Assembly: GCA_002887195.1 (NCBI GenBank)
Contig: PJAB01001593.1
Coordinates: forward strand, 1-13,418
Source of the DNA: Chrysochromulina parva
Lineage: Eukaryota; Haptophyta; Prymnesiales; Chrysochromulinaceae
Direction of reading: 5' to 3'
DNA length: 13,418 nucleotides
The position numbers were made by a program, and so were the translations under genes. Shown here piece after piece: positions 1 to 7,971 of this stretch. The notes under the pieces were generated by a model that saw only the letters and a program-made list of their open reading frames with translations, did no database searches and was not told the DNA's origin. Position 1 is the stretch's first letter; each line of letters opens with the position of its first letter.

Positions 1-270
1 AGGAGAGCGCATGACGACGCACGCTGACACTCGTACTGTACGCTGCATACGAGCCATACAGCTTGACAACCTTGGTGGGCAGCGCGGGCCAGAGCTCGTC
101 GACCGCCGCCAGAGAGCGACTATGCCGTCCGGGACGCTCGGCTCTTGCATGCCCGCTGGCAGGAATCTCACGGAATCCTTGAGCCCAGTTTCGCAAAGGA
201 ACTCCAGCCGCATTTGGGGAGCAGGCCACGGCGTGAAATGAGTCGTTGGGCCTCACAAGACGCGTTTCTC
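1..270 (-). CDS. Possible partial gene leaving the left edge
   Basis: On the minus strand one frame stays open from roughly position 270 to the window edge. Its last part reads like protein (…LAAVDELWPALPTKVVKLYG…, about positions 120 down to 45). A possible splice acceptor (…CATAG on the minus strand) lies at 120-121, so the real exon may be only 1-119. I do not recognise a family. If real, the gene is divergent from the helicase gene that starts at 312 and the two would share a short promoter region. The open frame could also be chance in GC-rich DNA. Confidence 0.22.
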
Positions 271-311
271 TTTCTCTCTTCGCAACTGCATACTGTGAAT
301 GCACACGCATC

Positions 312-3300
312 ATGCAGACAGCCGACGAGCTCCCACTGCCGGTCGGCTGGTACGCGGAGATTAGTGAAAGAGGCACCTACTACTGGCGAGAGGACGGAAC
401 AGTGCAGTGGGAGCGCCCCACGACAGCAGCGGCTGCGCAGCCCGCGCATACGACGGTGCAGAGCAGCTCGACGCCAGACTCGATCCTCGTCATCAAGCAG
501 GCCGCCGCCGCTGGCGCCCTCTTCGTCGCTGGCGAGCTCGGCGTCGAAGTCGCAGGCTACGTCTTCAGCCGCGACGGGTCGAGCGGCGCGGGCTACTACC
601 GGCAGCCGGACGCACCGCCTCCGGACGATGCAGCTTACTCGCGCATTGTGCTGCAGCGTGCCTCGGCGGCCGGCGCGAGCTTCATTCGCCTGGACGCTCC
701 GCTCGATGGCTTCGAGCTCGAGGGCTATGTCCATGGCCACGGCCCGTCTGGGTGCGGCTACTACTTGACGCCCGCAGCACCCAGCGCCGCCGGCGCAGCG
801 GCTGTGGCCGCCACAGCCGCTGCAGCAGCAGCTGCAGGCGAAGCAGCCGTGGCGGGCTCGGGAGCGTCGTCGAGCACTGCCGAGAGTCATGCCGCCAGCG
901 CTGCTGCGCCGGTGGCGGCGCCGACGGCGGCGGAGGTGGCGGCGTGGTGCGCGGCGAACCAGGTACGTTGATTGCATGCTGATGGCCTGCCTTGCATGCA
1001 AGTGCTCACCACAGCGCGGAGGACCTGCCGTGCATGCAAGTGCTCACCACAGCGCGCTCGACTCGCCACGCGACTCGCCAGGTGAGCTTATCCGAGGGCT
1101 GCCCGCCGCCTCTGATCTCATTTGGTGCGTGCGCGCATGCGGACGCGCTGCCGCGAGCACTGCTGGGCGCGCTGCGGGAAGCGGGATTCACAGCGCCGTC
1201 GCCGATCCAGGCGTCGTCGTGGGCGGCCGCCCTCCGAGGTCACGATCTCGTCGGCCTCTCGCGCACCGGCAGGTGAGTGCCGCTGATTGCACCGCGAATT
1301 GCACCACTGATTGCACCGCTGATTGCACGTTCTCGTCGGCCCCCCTCTCCCCACAGCGGCAAGACGCTCGCCTATCTGATTGCCTTTTAATTAGCCCTCC
1401 GAGGTCACGATCTCGTCGGCCCCCCTCTCCACGCAGCGGCAAGACGCTCGCCTATCTGCTCCCCGCGTTTGCCTCGATAGTACGCGACGCGGCTGGCCTA
1501 GTCTTACCGGTACTCACGACGCTCATCATGGCGCCCACCCGTGAGCTCGCGATCCAGATCGAGGCTGATCGGATGACCTCTAATTGCCTCTGATGCCCTC
1601 TGATTGCCTCCCTCATCAGGTGAGCTCGCGATCCAGATCGAGGCCGAGTGCCGCCGCTTTGGTACGTTGATTGCATGCTGATGGCCTGCCTTGCATGCAA
1701 GTGCTCACCACGGCCGAGTGCCGCCGCTTTGGTACGCGACTGATGGCGGACTGATGGCGGACTGATGGCGGACTGATGGCGGACTGATGGCGGACTGATT
1801 GCACGCGAGTGCCCCGGTGCCCCTGAGTGCCCCTGAGTGCCCCTGTGCGCCTCAGTGCGCCTCAGTGCCCCTGAGTGCCCCTGTGCGCCTGAGTGCGCCT
1901 GAGTGCGCCTGAGTGCGCGTGCTATTGCCGCAGGTCAACCCTTGGGCATCGAGTCCGCCTGCGTGTACGGGGGGGCGCCTCGGGAGATGCAAATCTCGCG
2001 GCTGGCCGAGGGGGTGATGATTGCCACTGATGACCTCGGATGACCTCGGATGAACTCGGATGACCGCCCATGACCGCTCATGACCGCTGATGACCGCTGA
2101 TGGCAGTTGCATGTGCTCCTCGCCCCGCTCCCCGAGCATGCAAGTGCTCACCACGGCGCCATCGCCCCCCCTCCCCACAGGTGCATGTGCTCCTCGCCCC
2201 GCTCCCCGAGCATGCAAGTGCTCACCACGGCGCCATCGCCCCCCTCTCCCCACAGGTGCATGTGCTCCTCGCCACGCCGGGCCGACTGCTCGACTTTCTC
2301 GAGGCAGGCGTCGCGCGACTGGACGACGTACGCTGATGAGCACTGATGAGCACTGATGACCACTGATGACCACTGATTGCAAGTCGCGCGACTGGACGAC
2401 GTACGCTGATGAGCACTGATGAGCACTGATGAGGCCCGATGGGCTCCCTCATCAGCACCGATGAGCACTGATGAGGCCCGATTGCCTCCCTCATCAGGTG
2501 AGCTACGCAGTGCTCGACGAAGCTGATCGGATGACCTCTAATTGCCGCTGATGACCTCTGATTGCCTCCCTCATCAGGTGAGCTACGCAGTGCTCGACGA
2601 GGCTGATCGGATGCTCGATATGGGCTTTGAGAAGGACGTGCACGCCATCATGCGCATCGTCCCTTCCAACCGCCAAACCCTCCTCTTCTCCGCCACGTGG
2701 CCGCCCGAGGTGCGAGCTCGCTTGAGTGCCGCTGATTGCCGTTTAATTATCTTCTCAGCCACGTGGCCGCCCGAGGTGCGAGCTCGCTTGAGCACCGCTG
2801 ATTGCCTTTTAATTAGCCCTCGTGATGATCCTGAATGGCTCCGATTCGGAGTTTCGGCAGGTGCGCGAGCTCGCCGCCTCGTTGCAGCACCGGCCGTCGC
2901 GCTGCCAGGTGGCGATCGGCTCCGTGGCCGAGCGCCTCGCGACGAACCGCGACGTCGAGCAGGTGGGCGAGATTGATTGAGATTGATTGGGATGGAGTGA
3001 TGACCTCCTGATGACCTCCCTGATGACCTCCTGATGACCTCCCTGATGACCTCCTGATGACCTCCCTGATGACCTCCTGATGACCTCCCTGATGACCTTT
3101 TGATGACCTCCTAATGATCTCCCGATGATCTCCCGTGGAGCAGAGGATCTTATTCGTGCGCACCGAAGCGGAACGCGACGCCGCCCTTCACCGGCAGCTC
3201 CAGCTGGTGCCCGCGACGGCGCGCGTCCTCGTCTTCGTCTCGACGAAGAAGACGTGCGAGACGCTCGCGCGCTCACTACGGCGCGATCACACGTGCGCCG

Positions 3301-3943
3301 CGCTGCACGGGGATAAGGACCAGTCGGAGCGCGAGCGCACGCTGTCCGAATTCCGCAGCGGCGTGGTGCCAGTGCTCATCGCGACGGACGTTGCCGCGCG
3401 CGGCCTCGACATACCGGTAAGGGGCCTCTGAGTGCGCTTGATGACCGCTTGATGACCGCTTGATGACCTCTTGATGAGCTCCTGATCGGCAGGACGTCGA
3501 GCGCGTGATTAACTACGAGTTTCCTAATAAGGCAGAGGACTATGTGCACCGGATCGGGCGCACGGGTCGGGCGGGCGCCAAGGGGCTCGCAGTCACGTTC
3601 ATGGCGGCGGCGGACGCGAAGCATGCGGGCGCTCTCGTCAAGATTCTCAAGGAATCGGTGCGCGGATTGCGCCGCTGATAGAGGCCCCTCTCATCGCCCT
3701 CCTCATGCATGCTGATGGCCCTCCTCATTGCATGCCTTGGTAGAGGCCCCTCTCATTTCCCTCTTCATGTCCCGAGCCGCTAATTGGCTGTGATTGCACC
3801 GCTGATGGCAGGGCCTCAAGAAGGCCGATATCCCCAAAGAGCTCCGCCAGATGGCCAAGCTCGTCGGCGCCGTCGCGAGCGGGGTGAGCGCAGGCACCAG
3901 CAGCGCCGCCGCCTCGCGCCCGGCGGGTGGGCTGTACGATTAG
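312..3943 (+). CDS. WW-domain DEAD-box RNA helicase (DDX5/Dbp2-like), 11 exons
   Basis: ATP-dependent RNA helicase, probably nuclear. Exons: 312-962, 1082-1272, 1437-1540, 1620-1661, 1934-2013, 2256-2327, 2578-2709, 2861-2962, 3144-3416, 3493-3657, 3812-3943; the spliced frame is continuous and gives 647 residues. A WW domain sits at about 6-36 (W13, YYW 23-25, W33, P36), followed by two related repeats of about 40 residues (57-96 and 110-151, each ending GYY) and an Ala-rich linker to about 217. The core has the Q motif GFTAPSPIQ (252-260), motif I RTGSGKT (278-284), PTREL (314-318), TPGR (363-366), DEAD (387-390), SATW (418-421), ARGLD (543-547) and HRIGRTGR (568-575). ATWPPEV resembles the ATWPKEV of DDX5/Dbp2, and plant relatives also carry WW domains. 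I chose the ATG at 312 because the WW domain follows it directly; an in-frame ATG at 246 would add 22 unconvincing residues. Many introns carry duplicated exon edges, so several acceptors could be used. Confidence 0.9.
963..1081 (+). repeat. Helicase intron 1 with introner-like block
   Basis: The GT-AG intron lies after codon CAG (960-962) in phase 0. It opens with a 50-bp block (963-1012) that recurs identically at 1662-1711. The word GCATGCAAGTGCTCACCAC appears twice in it, near 997 and 1033. The downstream exon begins GTGAGC, itself a good donor sequence. Confidence 0.75.
1273..1436 (+). repeat. Helicase intron 2 with 80-bp internal duplication
   Basis: The intron splits the Ser codon of motif I (AG|C). 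The stretch from 1332 to about 1378 is repeated at 1412 with an offset of 80 bp and few mismatches, so a ghost of the next exon (CGGCAAGACGCTCGCC) lies inside the intron after a usable acceptor at 1356. Using that acceptor would give [11 protein letters not shown] and then a stop, a helicase truncated just after motif I. A 24-bp block at 1376-1399 is shared with the intron at 2710-2860. Confidence 0.75.
1541..1619 (+). repeat. 79-bp helicase intron duplicating the next exon start
   Basis: The first 25 nt of the intron are identical to the first 25 nt of the following exon at 1620, an exact 79-bp tandem step. Splicing CCC|GT…CAG|GT restores [12 protein letters not shown]. The remaining part closely matches the tail of the repeat at 2498-2577 and carries GCTGATCGGATG, which is also exon sequence of the DEAD box at 2602-2613. 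Confidence 0.85.
1662..1933 (+). repeat. Composite helicase intron: introner copy, exon ghost and tandem arrays
   Basis: In order: the 50-bp introner-like block (1662-1711) identical to 963-1012; a ghost of the upstream exon end plus donor (1713-1736 repeats 1643-1666, 24 bp, offset 70); five perfect copies of the 11-mer CTGATGGCGGA (1740-1794); and a degenerate 10-bp array of GAGTGCCCCT / GTGCGCCTGA type to about 1920. The acceptor GCCGCAG ends at 1933 and restores RRFGQPLG. Confidence 0.8.
2014..2255 (+). repeat. Helicase intron with CTGATGACC-like array and two 75-bp exon ghosts
   Basis: After the donor GGG|GTGATG comes a 10-bp array of GATGACCTCG / ATGACCGCTG words (about 2030-2103). Two tandem units follow, 2107-2180 and 2181-2255, each starting with a copy of the next exon start (GTGCATGTGCTCCTCGCC, first base changed in unit one) and ending in CCCCACAG. 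Each carries GCATGCAAGTGCTCACCAC. The true exon at 2256 reads [10 protein letters not shown]. Confidence 0.8.
2328..2577 (+). repeat. Helicase intron with two stacked duplications (73 and 80 bp)
   Basis: Positions 2310-2359 (the last 18 nt of the upstream exon plus 32 nt of intron) are repeated exactly at 2383-2432, offset 73. Further on, the start of the next exon is duplicated at 2498 (offset 80 from 2578), preceded by its own CTCATCAG acceptor at 2490-2497. The interior is an 11-bp CTGATGAGCA / CTGATGACCA array. AG|GT at 2497/2498 is both an acceptor and a donor. Confidence 0.8.
2710..2860 (+). repeat. Helicase intron with 66-bp tandem duplication of motif III region
   Basis: Positions 2685-2750 recur at 2751-2816, so the SATWPPEV exon end appears twice, the second time as an intronic ghost. 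Removing 2710-2860 restores [14 protein letters not shown]. The intron begins GTGCGAGCTCGC and the next exon GTGCGCGAGCTCGC, a near echo with a 2-bp indel. Use of the ghost (acceptor at 2757) would shift the frame. Confidence 0.75.
2963..3143 (+). repeat. Helicase intron with long CTGATGACCTCC array
   Basis: A 12/13-nt alternating array of CTGATGACCTC(C)C units fills about 2998-3130. The intron 3' end (CGTGGAGCAG) resembles the upstream exon end (CGTCGAGCAG, 9 of 10), an echo on the other side. Splicing in phase 0 gives [13 protein letters not shown]. Confidence 0.8.
3417..3492 (+). repeat. 76-bp helicase intron with CTTGATGACCG array
   Basis: Donor CCG|GTAAGG, acceptor GGCAG|GAC. The interior is a short array of CTTGATGACCG/C units. 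No exon echo is seen. Splicing gives the joined motif V/VI region [16 protein letters not shown]. Confidence 0.85.
3658..3811 (+). repeat. Last helicase intron, repeat words TAGAGGCCCCTCTCAT
   Basis: Donor TCG|GTGCGC, acceptor GGCAG|GGC, phase 0. TAGAGGCCCCTCTCAT occurs twice (about 3679 and 3741), with nearby GCATGC and CTGATGGC words. Splicing gives [19 protein letters not shown] and runs to the TAG at 3941-3943. Confidence 0.75.
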
Positions 3944-4501
3944 TTGTGTACTTAGTACGGTCTTCAACGTTGACGCGAGCGTACTGTTCGTAACTGCTCT
4001 CGCACTCAGTTTGAAATCAGGGTATGAGGAATGGGTGCAAATCCTGAGTATCGATTAATCCCTCCCCTACCGCTACCCGGCCCTTCTTGGGAAAATAACC
4101 GCGGTACTACCCGCGCCGGGTCCCCCGGACCGTCCCGGTTTACTGTTTTACCGCGAGGTTGCTCCATTCAGACATGCTAGAGTAGCAGCACTGACTGTGA
4201 TACATTAGTCTTGACCCACTGTTCATACAAATACTTTTTTAGTACGCTCCGGTGGCGCAACTGGCGCCCTACATGCGCGACGAGAACACCAGCGATGCAA
4301 TCATGCCGCTGGCGTGCACAAATCATGCTCTGATCGGTGTATGACGACGGTCTCCGTCTACCGTCACGTAGGTTTCGTCACTCGGCCCCCGGAGCTCTCC
4401 TCCGTTCGTCCAGTTTCGTCCAGTTTCGTCCAGTTTCGTCCAGTTTCCGTTGCGTCCAATTTCGTCCGCCGCCGTCCGCCCTTCAGCCGAATGCATGCAC
4501 C
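3944..4501. other. Tail-to-tail intergenic region
   Basis: This stretch separates the 3' ends of the helicase gene (plus) and the unknown minus-strand gene, and is richer in A+T than the genes. It holds an open stretch at 4243-4341 (plus) reading …APVAQLAPYMRDENTSDAI… right after a T-rich acceptor-like TTTTTTAG, which could be a gene remnant, and the 10-bp array at 4407-4446. I see nothing else I can support. Confidence 0.5.
4407..4446 (+). repeat. Four tandem copies of CGTCCAGTTT
   Basis: A perfect 10-bp unit repeated four times, followed by degenerate GTCCA/GTCCG units to about 4476. It lies just past the stop codon of the minus-strand gene at 4502, so it may be in that gene's 3' untranslated region. 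Confidence 0.9.
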
Positions 4502-5197
4502 TCACTCGATCGTGAGGAATTCTGTGAGGCTTGAGCAGCCCGAGCGCGTCAAGGGCAGCGGGCGCAGCAGCACTGGGATCGGAGGAGCCGTTGCGGCCGC
4601 ACAGGGCGCCACCGCGGCCGCCTCGAGATGGGACACAGGGTACGAGGAGGTGGCGCTTGGCTTTCGATCTTCGATAGTCGTCTCGGCACTCATATCGCTT
4701 CGAGTTCGGCGCAGTGGCAAACCGGACGGCGCAATCGCCAAAGTGCCCGCCGCATACGCATCGAACGCCTCGTCCGAGGCGCGCCGCACGGCGGCGCGAT
4801 GCAGCCCCTGCGGCTCCTCTTGCGACCCAGCGGAGGTGGTCCTCATAGCAGGGTGAGGCAGCGGCTTCTTGACGATGACGCTGACCGGACGGTTGCCGAT
4901 GACGGAGCGGTATGCCGTCCTCGCGCGGCGCTGCACCAACTCAGGGTGCGAGGCCCTCGCCGCGGCGCGGCGCTGCTCCACCTCCACAACGAGCGGACTG
5001 CGGCGAGCCTGCTGCTGCTGCTCCTCCTCCGATGATGAGTCGTCGGAGCGCTCGCGCATGACCGGGAGGCGATTCCGGCGGGTGATGGCGGCAGCGGCGA
5101 GGCCCGTCAGCTTTGCCGCGCTCTTTCCTTCCTTGCCCTTGGCCGGACGCAGCTGGACCGAGCCATCCAGGTCGACGTTCATGAGGACAGCATCCAT
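4502..5197 (-). CDS. Unknown 231-residue Ser/Arg/Ala-rich protein
   Basis: A single open exon with ATG at 5197-5195 and stop TGA at 4504-4502. I do not recognise a family. There is an N-terminal stretch MDAVLMNVDLDGSVQLRP, an acidic Ser/Glu/Gln run at about 51-63 (SDDSSSEEEQQQQ, casein-kinase-2-like), then a basic region with YRSVIGNRPVSVIVKKPLP at about 96-114. The C-terminal half is Ala/Ser/Pro-rich. No signal peptide or membrane segment is seen, so a soluble, possibly nuclear protein is the most one can say. A 180-codon plus-strand frame overlaps it antisense at 4314-4856, but it is low complexity and opens in the 10-bp array, so I prefer the minus strand. The coding call itself is moderate. 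Confidence 0.5.
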   Translation of the reverse strand: MDAVLMNVDLDGSVQLRPAKGKEGKSAAKLTGLAAAAITRRNRLPVMRERSDDSSSEEEQQQQARRSPLVVEVEQRRAAARASHPELVQRRARTAYRSVIGNRPVSVIVKKPLPHPAMRTTSAGSQEEPQGLHRAAVRRASDEAFDAYAAGTLAIAPSGLPLRRTRSDMSAETTIEDRKPSATSSYPVSHLEAAAVAPCAAATAPPIPVLLRPLPLTRSGCSSLTEFLTIE

Positions 5198-5732
5198 GCG
5201 TCGACGGCAGAAGAAAAATTCAGACGAAACTTAGATTTTGACGAAATGTGCGCCGTGGGTGCACACTGAACCGCACATGGATGCTTTGCTATTCGCAGGA
5301 AGGTGGCCTTCGCTAAACGAGAGGAGCTTCTGTAAATTAACCAGTCATCTTGCCGAAACATGACATGTAGAGGACAAACGAGAAACGACGAAGAGGGCTG
5401 ATCCCTGTGAGAGCACTTTCTGTAACTTCTGCTTCTGCGGGCTGTGGATGTCGAGAAGTTTGCTGGTCACCCGGCCCCTAAACACGTCAACACGTGGCCT
5501 AAGTGGCCCCCCCCAGCTCCGGGCGGTTTCCACACTTTTTGTAACCACAACACGGAAGCGGAAGCACCCACTGGACACTTATTACCATGGCTGTGGACGC
5601 ACTTCTGCTTCCGCGGGCTGTGGAAAGACGAGAAGTCGTTTTCTCGTCAGGCTCGTCACAACGCTCGACTTCCTCCGGACTCCAGCACTCTGTACCCTCT
5701 CCAGCAGCGTTGAACGCAGTCTCTCCACATTT
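5198..5732. promoter_or_regulatory. Divergent intergenic region with a direct repeat
   Basis: The region lies between the 5' ends of the unknown minus gene and the C39-like gene. A roughly 37-bp imperfect direct repeat occurs at 5425-5461 and 5601-5638 (ACTTCTGCTT, GCGGGCTGTGGA and CGAGAAGT shared). A plus frame is open from 5448 into the next gene, but its product is Arg/Thr/Ser-rich and reads through the repeat, so I take it as untranslated or unrecognised 5' exon. No core promoter motif could be assigned. Confidence 0.4.
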
Positions 5733-7519
5733 ATGATGATCGGGGCCTTCTTCCTTGCAGCTAACCCGAACCCGACTTGCGCCCCTCCGGCGGTGTGCAA
5801 TCCGCCACCAGCCAAGTTTGTCCGAGCCAACTTGGAGCACCCGCGTCAGCAATGGAACTACAACGGCGGCTTTTGTGGGGCGTTCTCCCTGCAAACGCTG
5901 ATGATGACTCACGGCGCATGGGTGTCGGAGGACCTCGTTCGCAAAGCGAACATCGGGGCGCCGTGCTTTGGCCACGGCAACGGCCCAAACAGCACCATCT
6001 GCCAGAGCAAAAACGACACCGAGTGCATCAGCACCGCGCCCTTGGGCTGTGAGGTCGGACCCGAGAACTACGCGCAGACCTGCTCGGGCCTCCGGCTGCG
6101 GTGCGACGTGTGGGACTACTCGCAGCCGAAGCCGCAGGCGAGTGCGTTCAAGCGGTGGATGAAATCGCACCTCGTCACCGGCGTCGGCCTCGTATGGGTC
6201 CCGATGCTCAAAGGGGCGAGCAACACGCCGTACGGGGCGCGCAGCTGCCCGGGCGGAGGGCACTTCAACCACCATGAGCCCGTGCTAGGGATCGGGTCGA
6301 ACCGTAGCCTGAGCGACCCGACGGTGTATGAGGACGACTGGATAGCCCACCTGAGCGACGAGGACGAAGGCGAGCTCGTCACCTACTATCGCACCTTTGG
6401 CAGCCTCGAAGACGCTCCCTCGATGAATGGTGTGGTTGCATGCTGATTGCCTCTGATTGCATGCTGATTGCTCCCTCGATGAATGGTATGGTCGCATGCT
6501 GATTGCCTCTGATTGCATGCTGATGATCTCCCTCATTAGGTAATTGTCTCGAGGCCGACCCGAGCCGTAGCTGCGCTTACCCATGGATTGCCTCTGATTG
6601 CATGCTGATGATCTCCCTCATTAGGTAATTGTCTCGAGGCCGACCCGAGCCGTAGCTGCGCTTACCCGTGCTTCGACCAGGACGTGACCTACGGGATCGC
6701 TGTGCACGGTTTTGCGCGCACTGAGGCGAGCCTCCCTAATAAGGAACTCCCCGTGCGCATCGACGTCCTCCGCGACTTGGAGCCCGATCCGCGCGAAGGG
6801 CAGAAGCCAGTACCGATGCATGCACGTGTGAACGTGAGTGGCCGTTGGGCACTGGAGGATCCCTCATTGCATGCTGATTGCCTCCCTCATTGCATGCTGA
6901 TTGCCTCTGATGGCATGCTGATGGTCTCCCTCATTAGGTGAGTGGGCTCACCGCGGGGCACCAGTACACGCTCTACGCCTACAGGGGCTTCAACTCTTTC
7001 CCCACTACGGGCATCGAGGGCTACGACGACAAGATCGAGTTTACCGCCACGAGTGCCACTTGGAGCTATACGGACCCGAGGGCGTTCCTCTCCGATGACG
7101 CCATCTATTACATCGCCGTCGAGCGGACCGACCGCGCTGTGGCGCGCGCTGTGGCGGGCGCGATGCGGCAGCTCGAGTGCCGCAAAGGAGGCTCTTCTTC
7201 CACGTCCTTCCATGCCACCCTCGATGACAGCGGGTGGGCACCTGGCAGCGGCTATTTTACGGTGACGGCCGCCTCCATCATGGACAATTACCACAGCGCC
7301 GCGCCGTTAGTCTGTGTGGGGAATGACTTCAAGCGCCCGATCAGCTGCGTCGGGTACGACAACGGCGACTCGGGCACGCTCGTGCAGGTCACACTGACTC
7401 CAACGCCCACGGGCCTGCCCACAGCCAGCTATCGGTTTCTCAACATCTCCGAAGACCCGGTGGCGCGGCCGCCACAAACGAAAGGACCGTGGGACTGCTC
7501 CGTGACCGTGACGGGCTGA
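5733..7519 (+). CDS. Probable secreted C39-like cysteine peptidase-type protein, 3 exons
   Basis: Exons 5733-6429, 6625-6833 and 6938-7519 join in frame to 495 residues ending at TGA. Near the N-terminus QQWNYNGGFCGAFSLQ places a Cys (C48) in the papain-like Gly-x-Cys-Gly context, and GGGHFNHHEPVLGIGSN (about 174-190) offers the matching His (probably H181). Together these suggest the C39-like peptidase fold, as an active or degenerate hydrolase. Many Cys residues and N-x-S/T sites fit a lumenal or extracellular protein. A Thr/Tyr-rich segment after residue 300 (LTAGHQYTLYAYRG) and a C-terminal part with C-x(9)-C spacing look beta-rich; their function is unknown. The start is uncertain: MMIGAFFLAA is a poor signal peptide, and CTTCTTCCTTGCAG (to 5760) could be a splice acceptor, so a missing first exon may hold the signal. 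The longest frame starts at 5448 (590 residues). Confidence 0.65.
6430..6624 (+). repeat. Intron with both exon edges duplicated (56- and 85-bp steps)
   Basis: The upstream exon end plus intron start (6414-6468) recurs at 6470-6524 with two mismatches, offset 56. The intron tail plus downstream exon start (6501-6582) recurs exactly, 82 bp, at 6586-6667, offset 85, leaving a 43-bp exon ghost at 6540-6582. Donor AATG|GTGTGG and acceptor CTCATTAG|GTAATT give MNG-NCLEAD. Confidence 0.85.
6834..6937 (+). repeat. 104-bp intron with echoed GTGAGTGG start
   Basis: The intron opens GTGAGTGG and the next exon also opens GTGAGTGG. The interior repeats CTCATTGCATGCTGATTGCC words and ends CCCTCATTAG. Phase 0 splicing gives HARVN-VSGLTAG. 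Confidence 0.85.
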
Positions 7520-7971
7520 GAGCTCTGGTGAGGGGCGCAAGTGCTCCGACGATGGAACTTACCAGACGGTGCTTGGAGGTGGGGAGGTGTCTGAGGGGGG
7601 GATCCGTTTGGATTCTACCGTAGTTCCACACAATGTCATGTGTTCATACGCTCATCGACCATAGATTCGAGATGTCATCATGGCCTTTTACCATCAACCA
7701 TGCGCAACAAGGCCTCCCATCATACTTCAATGGTACGCAGGGTAGGTTAGCACAGTTTGGGTAGGTCGTTATAAGAGGACAACAGACTACAGAGCTGTCA
7801 ATTGACATTGAAGTGCACACGGTCGCACATAAGCGTCCGGGTCGCGGCGCGCGCCGTCGGGATCGCGCGCCGGCGTAAACGCGAACATGGGGACCACCTC
7901 AACATTCCCTGTTCAACGTTCACACCCGAGCGGCACGAATCCGCGTCAACGCGGCGGCGATCTTTCATGAA
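7520..7971. other. Tail-to-tail intergenic region
   Basis: The region lies between the stop codons of the C39-like gene and the fucosyltransferase gene. No convincing frame, repeat array or RNA gene is seen. It presumably holds both 3' untranslated regions. Confidence 0.5.

Noticed and set aside
168..1001. 277-codon minus-strand frame opposite the helicase N-terminus
   Set aside because: It is Arg/Cys/Ala-rich and low complexity, and lies antisense to a convincing WW-domain exon.
1740..3130. Short regular repeats as a CRISPR array
   Set aside because: There are no constant-length unique spacers, the periods of 10-13 bp are too short, and the arrays sit inside spliceosomal introns.
4314..4856. 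180-codon plus-strand frame
   Set aside because: It starts inside intergenic DNA, runs through the 10-bp array and lies antisense to the preferred minus-strand gene.
5499..6275. 258-codon minus-strand frame
   Set aside because: It is antisense to the Cys/His-bearing exon of the C39-like gene and has no recognisable domain.
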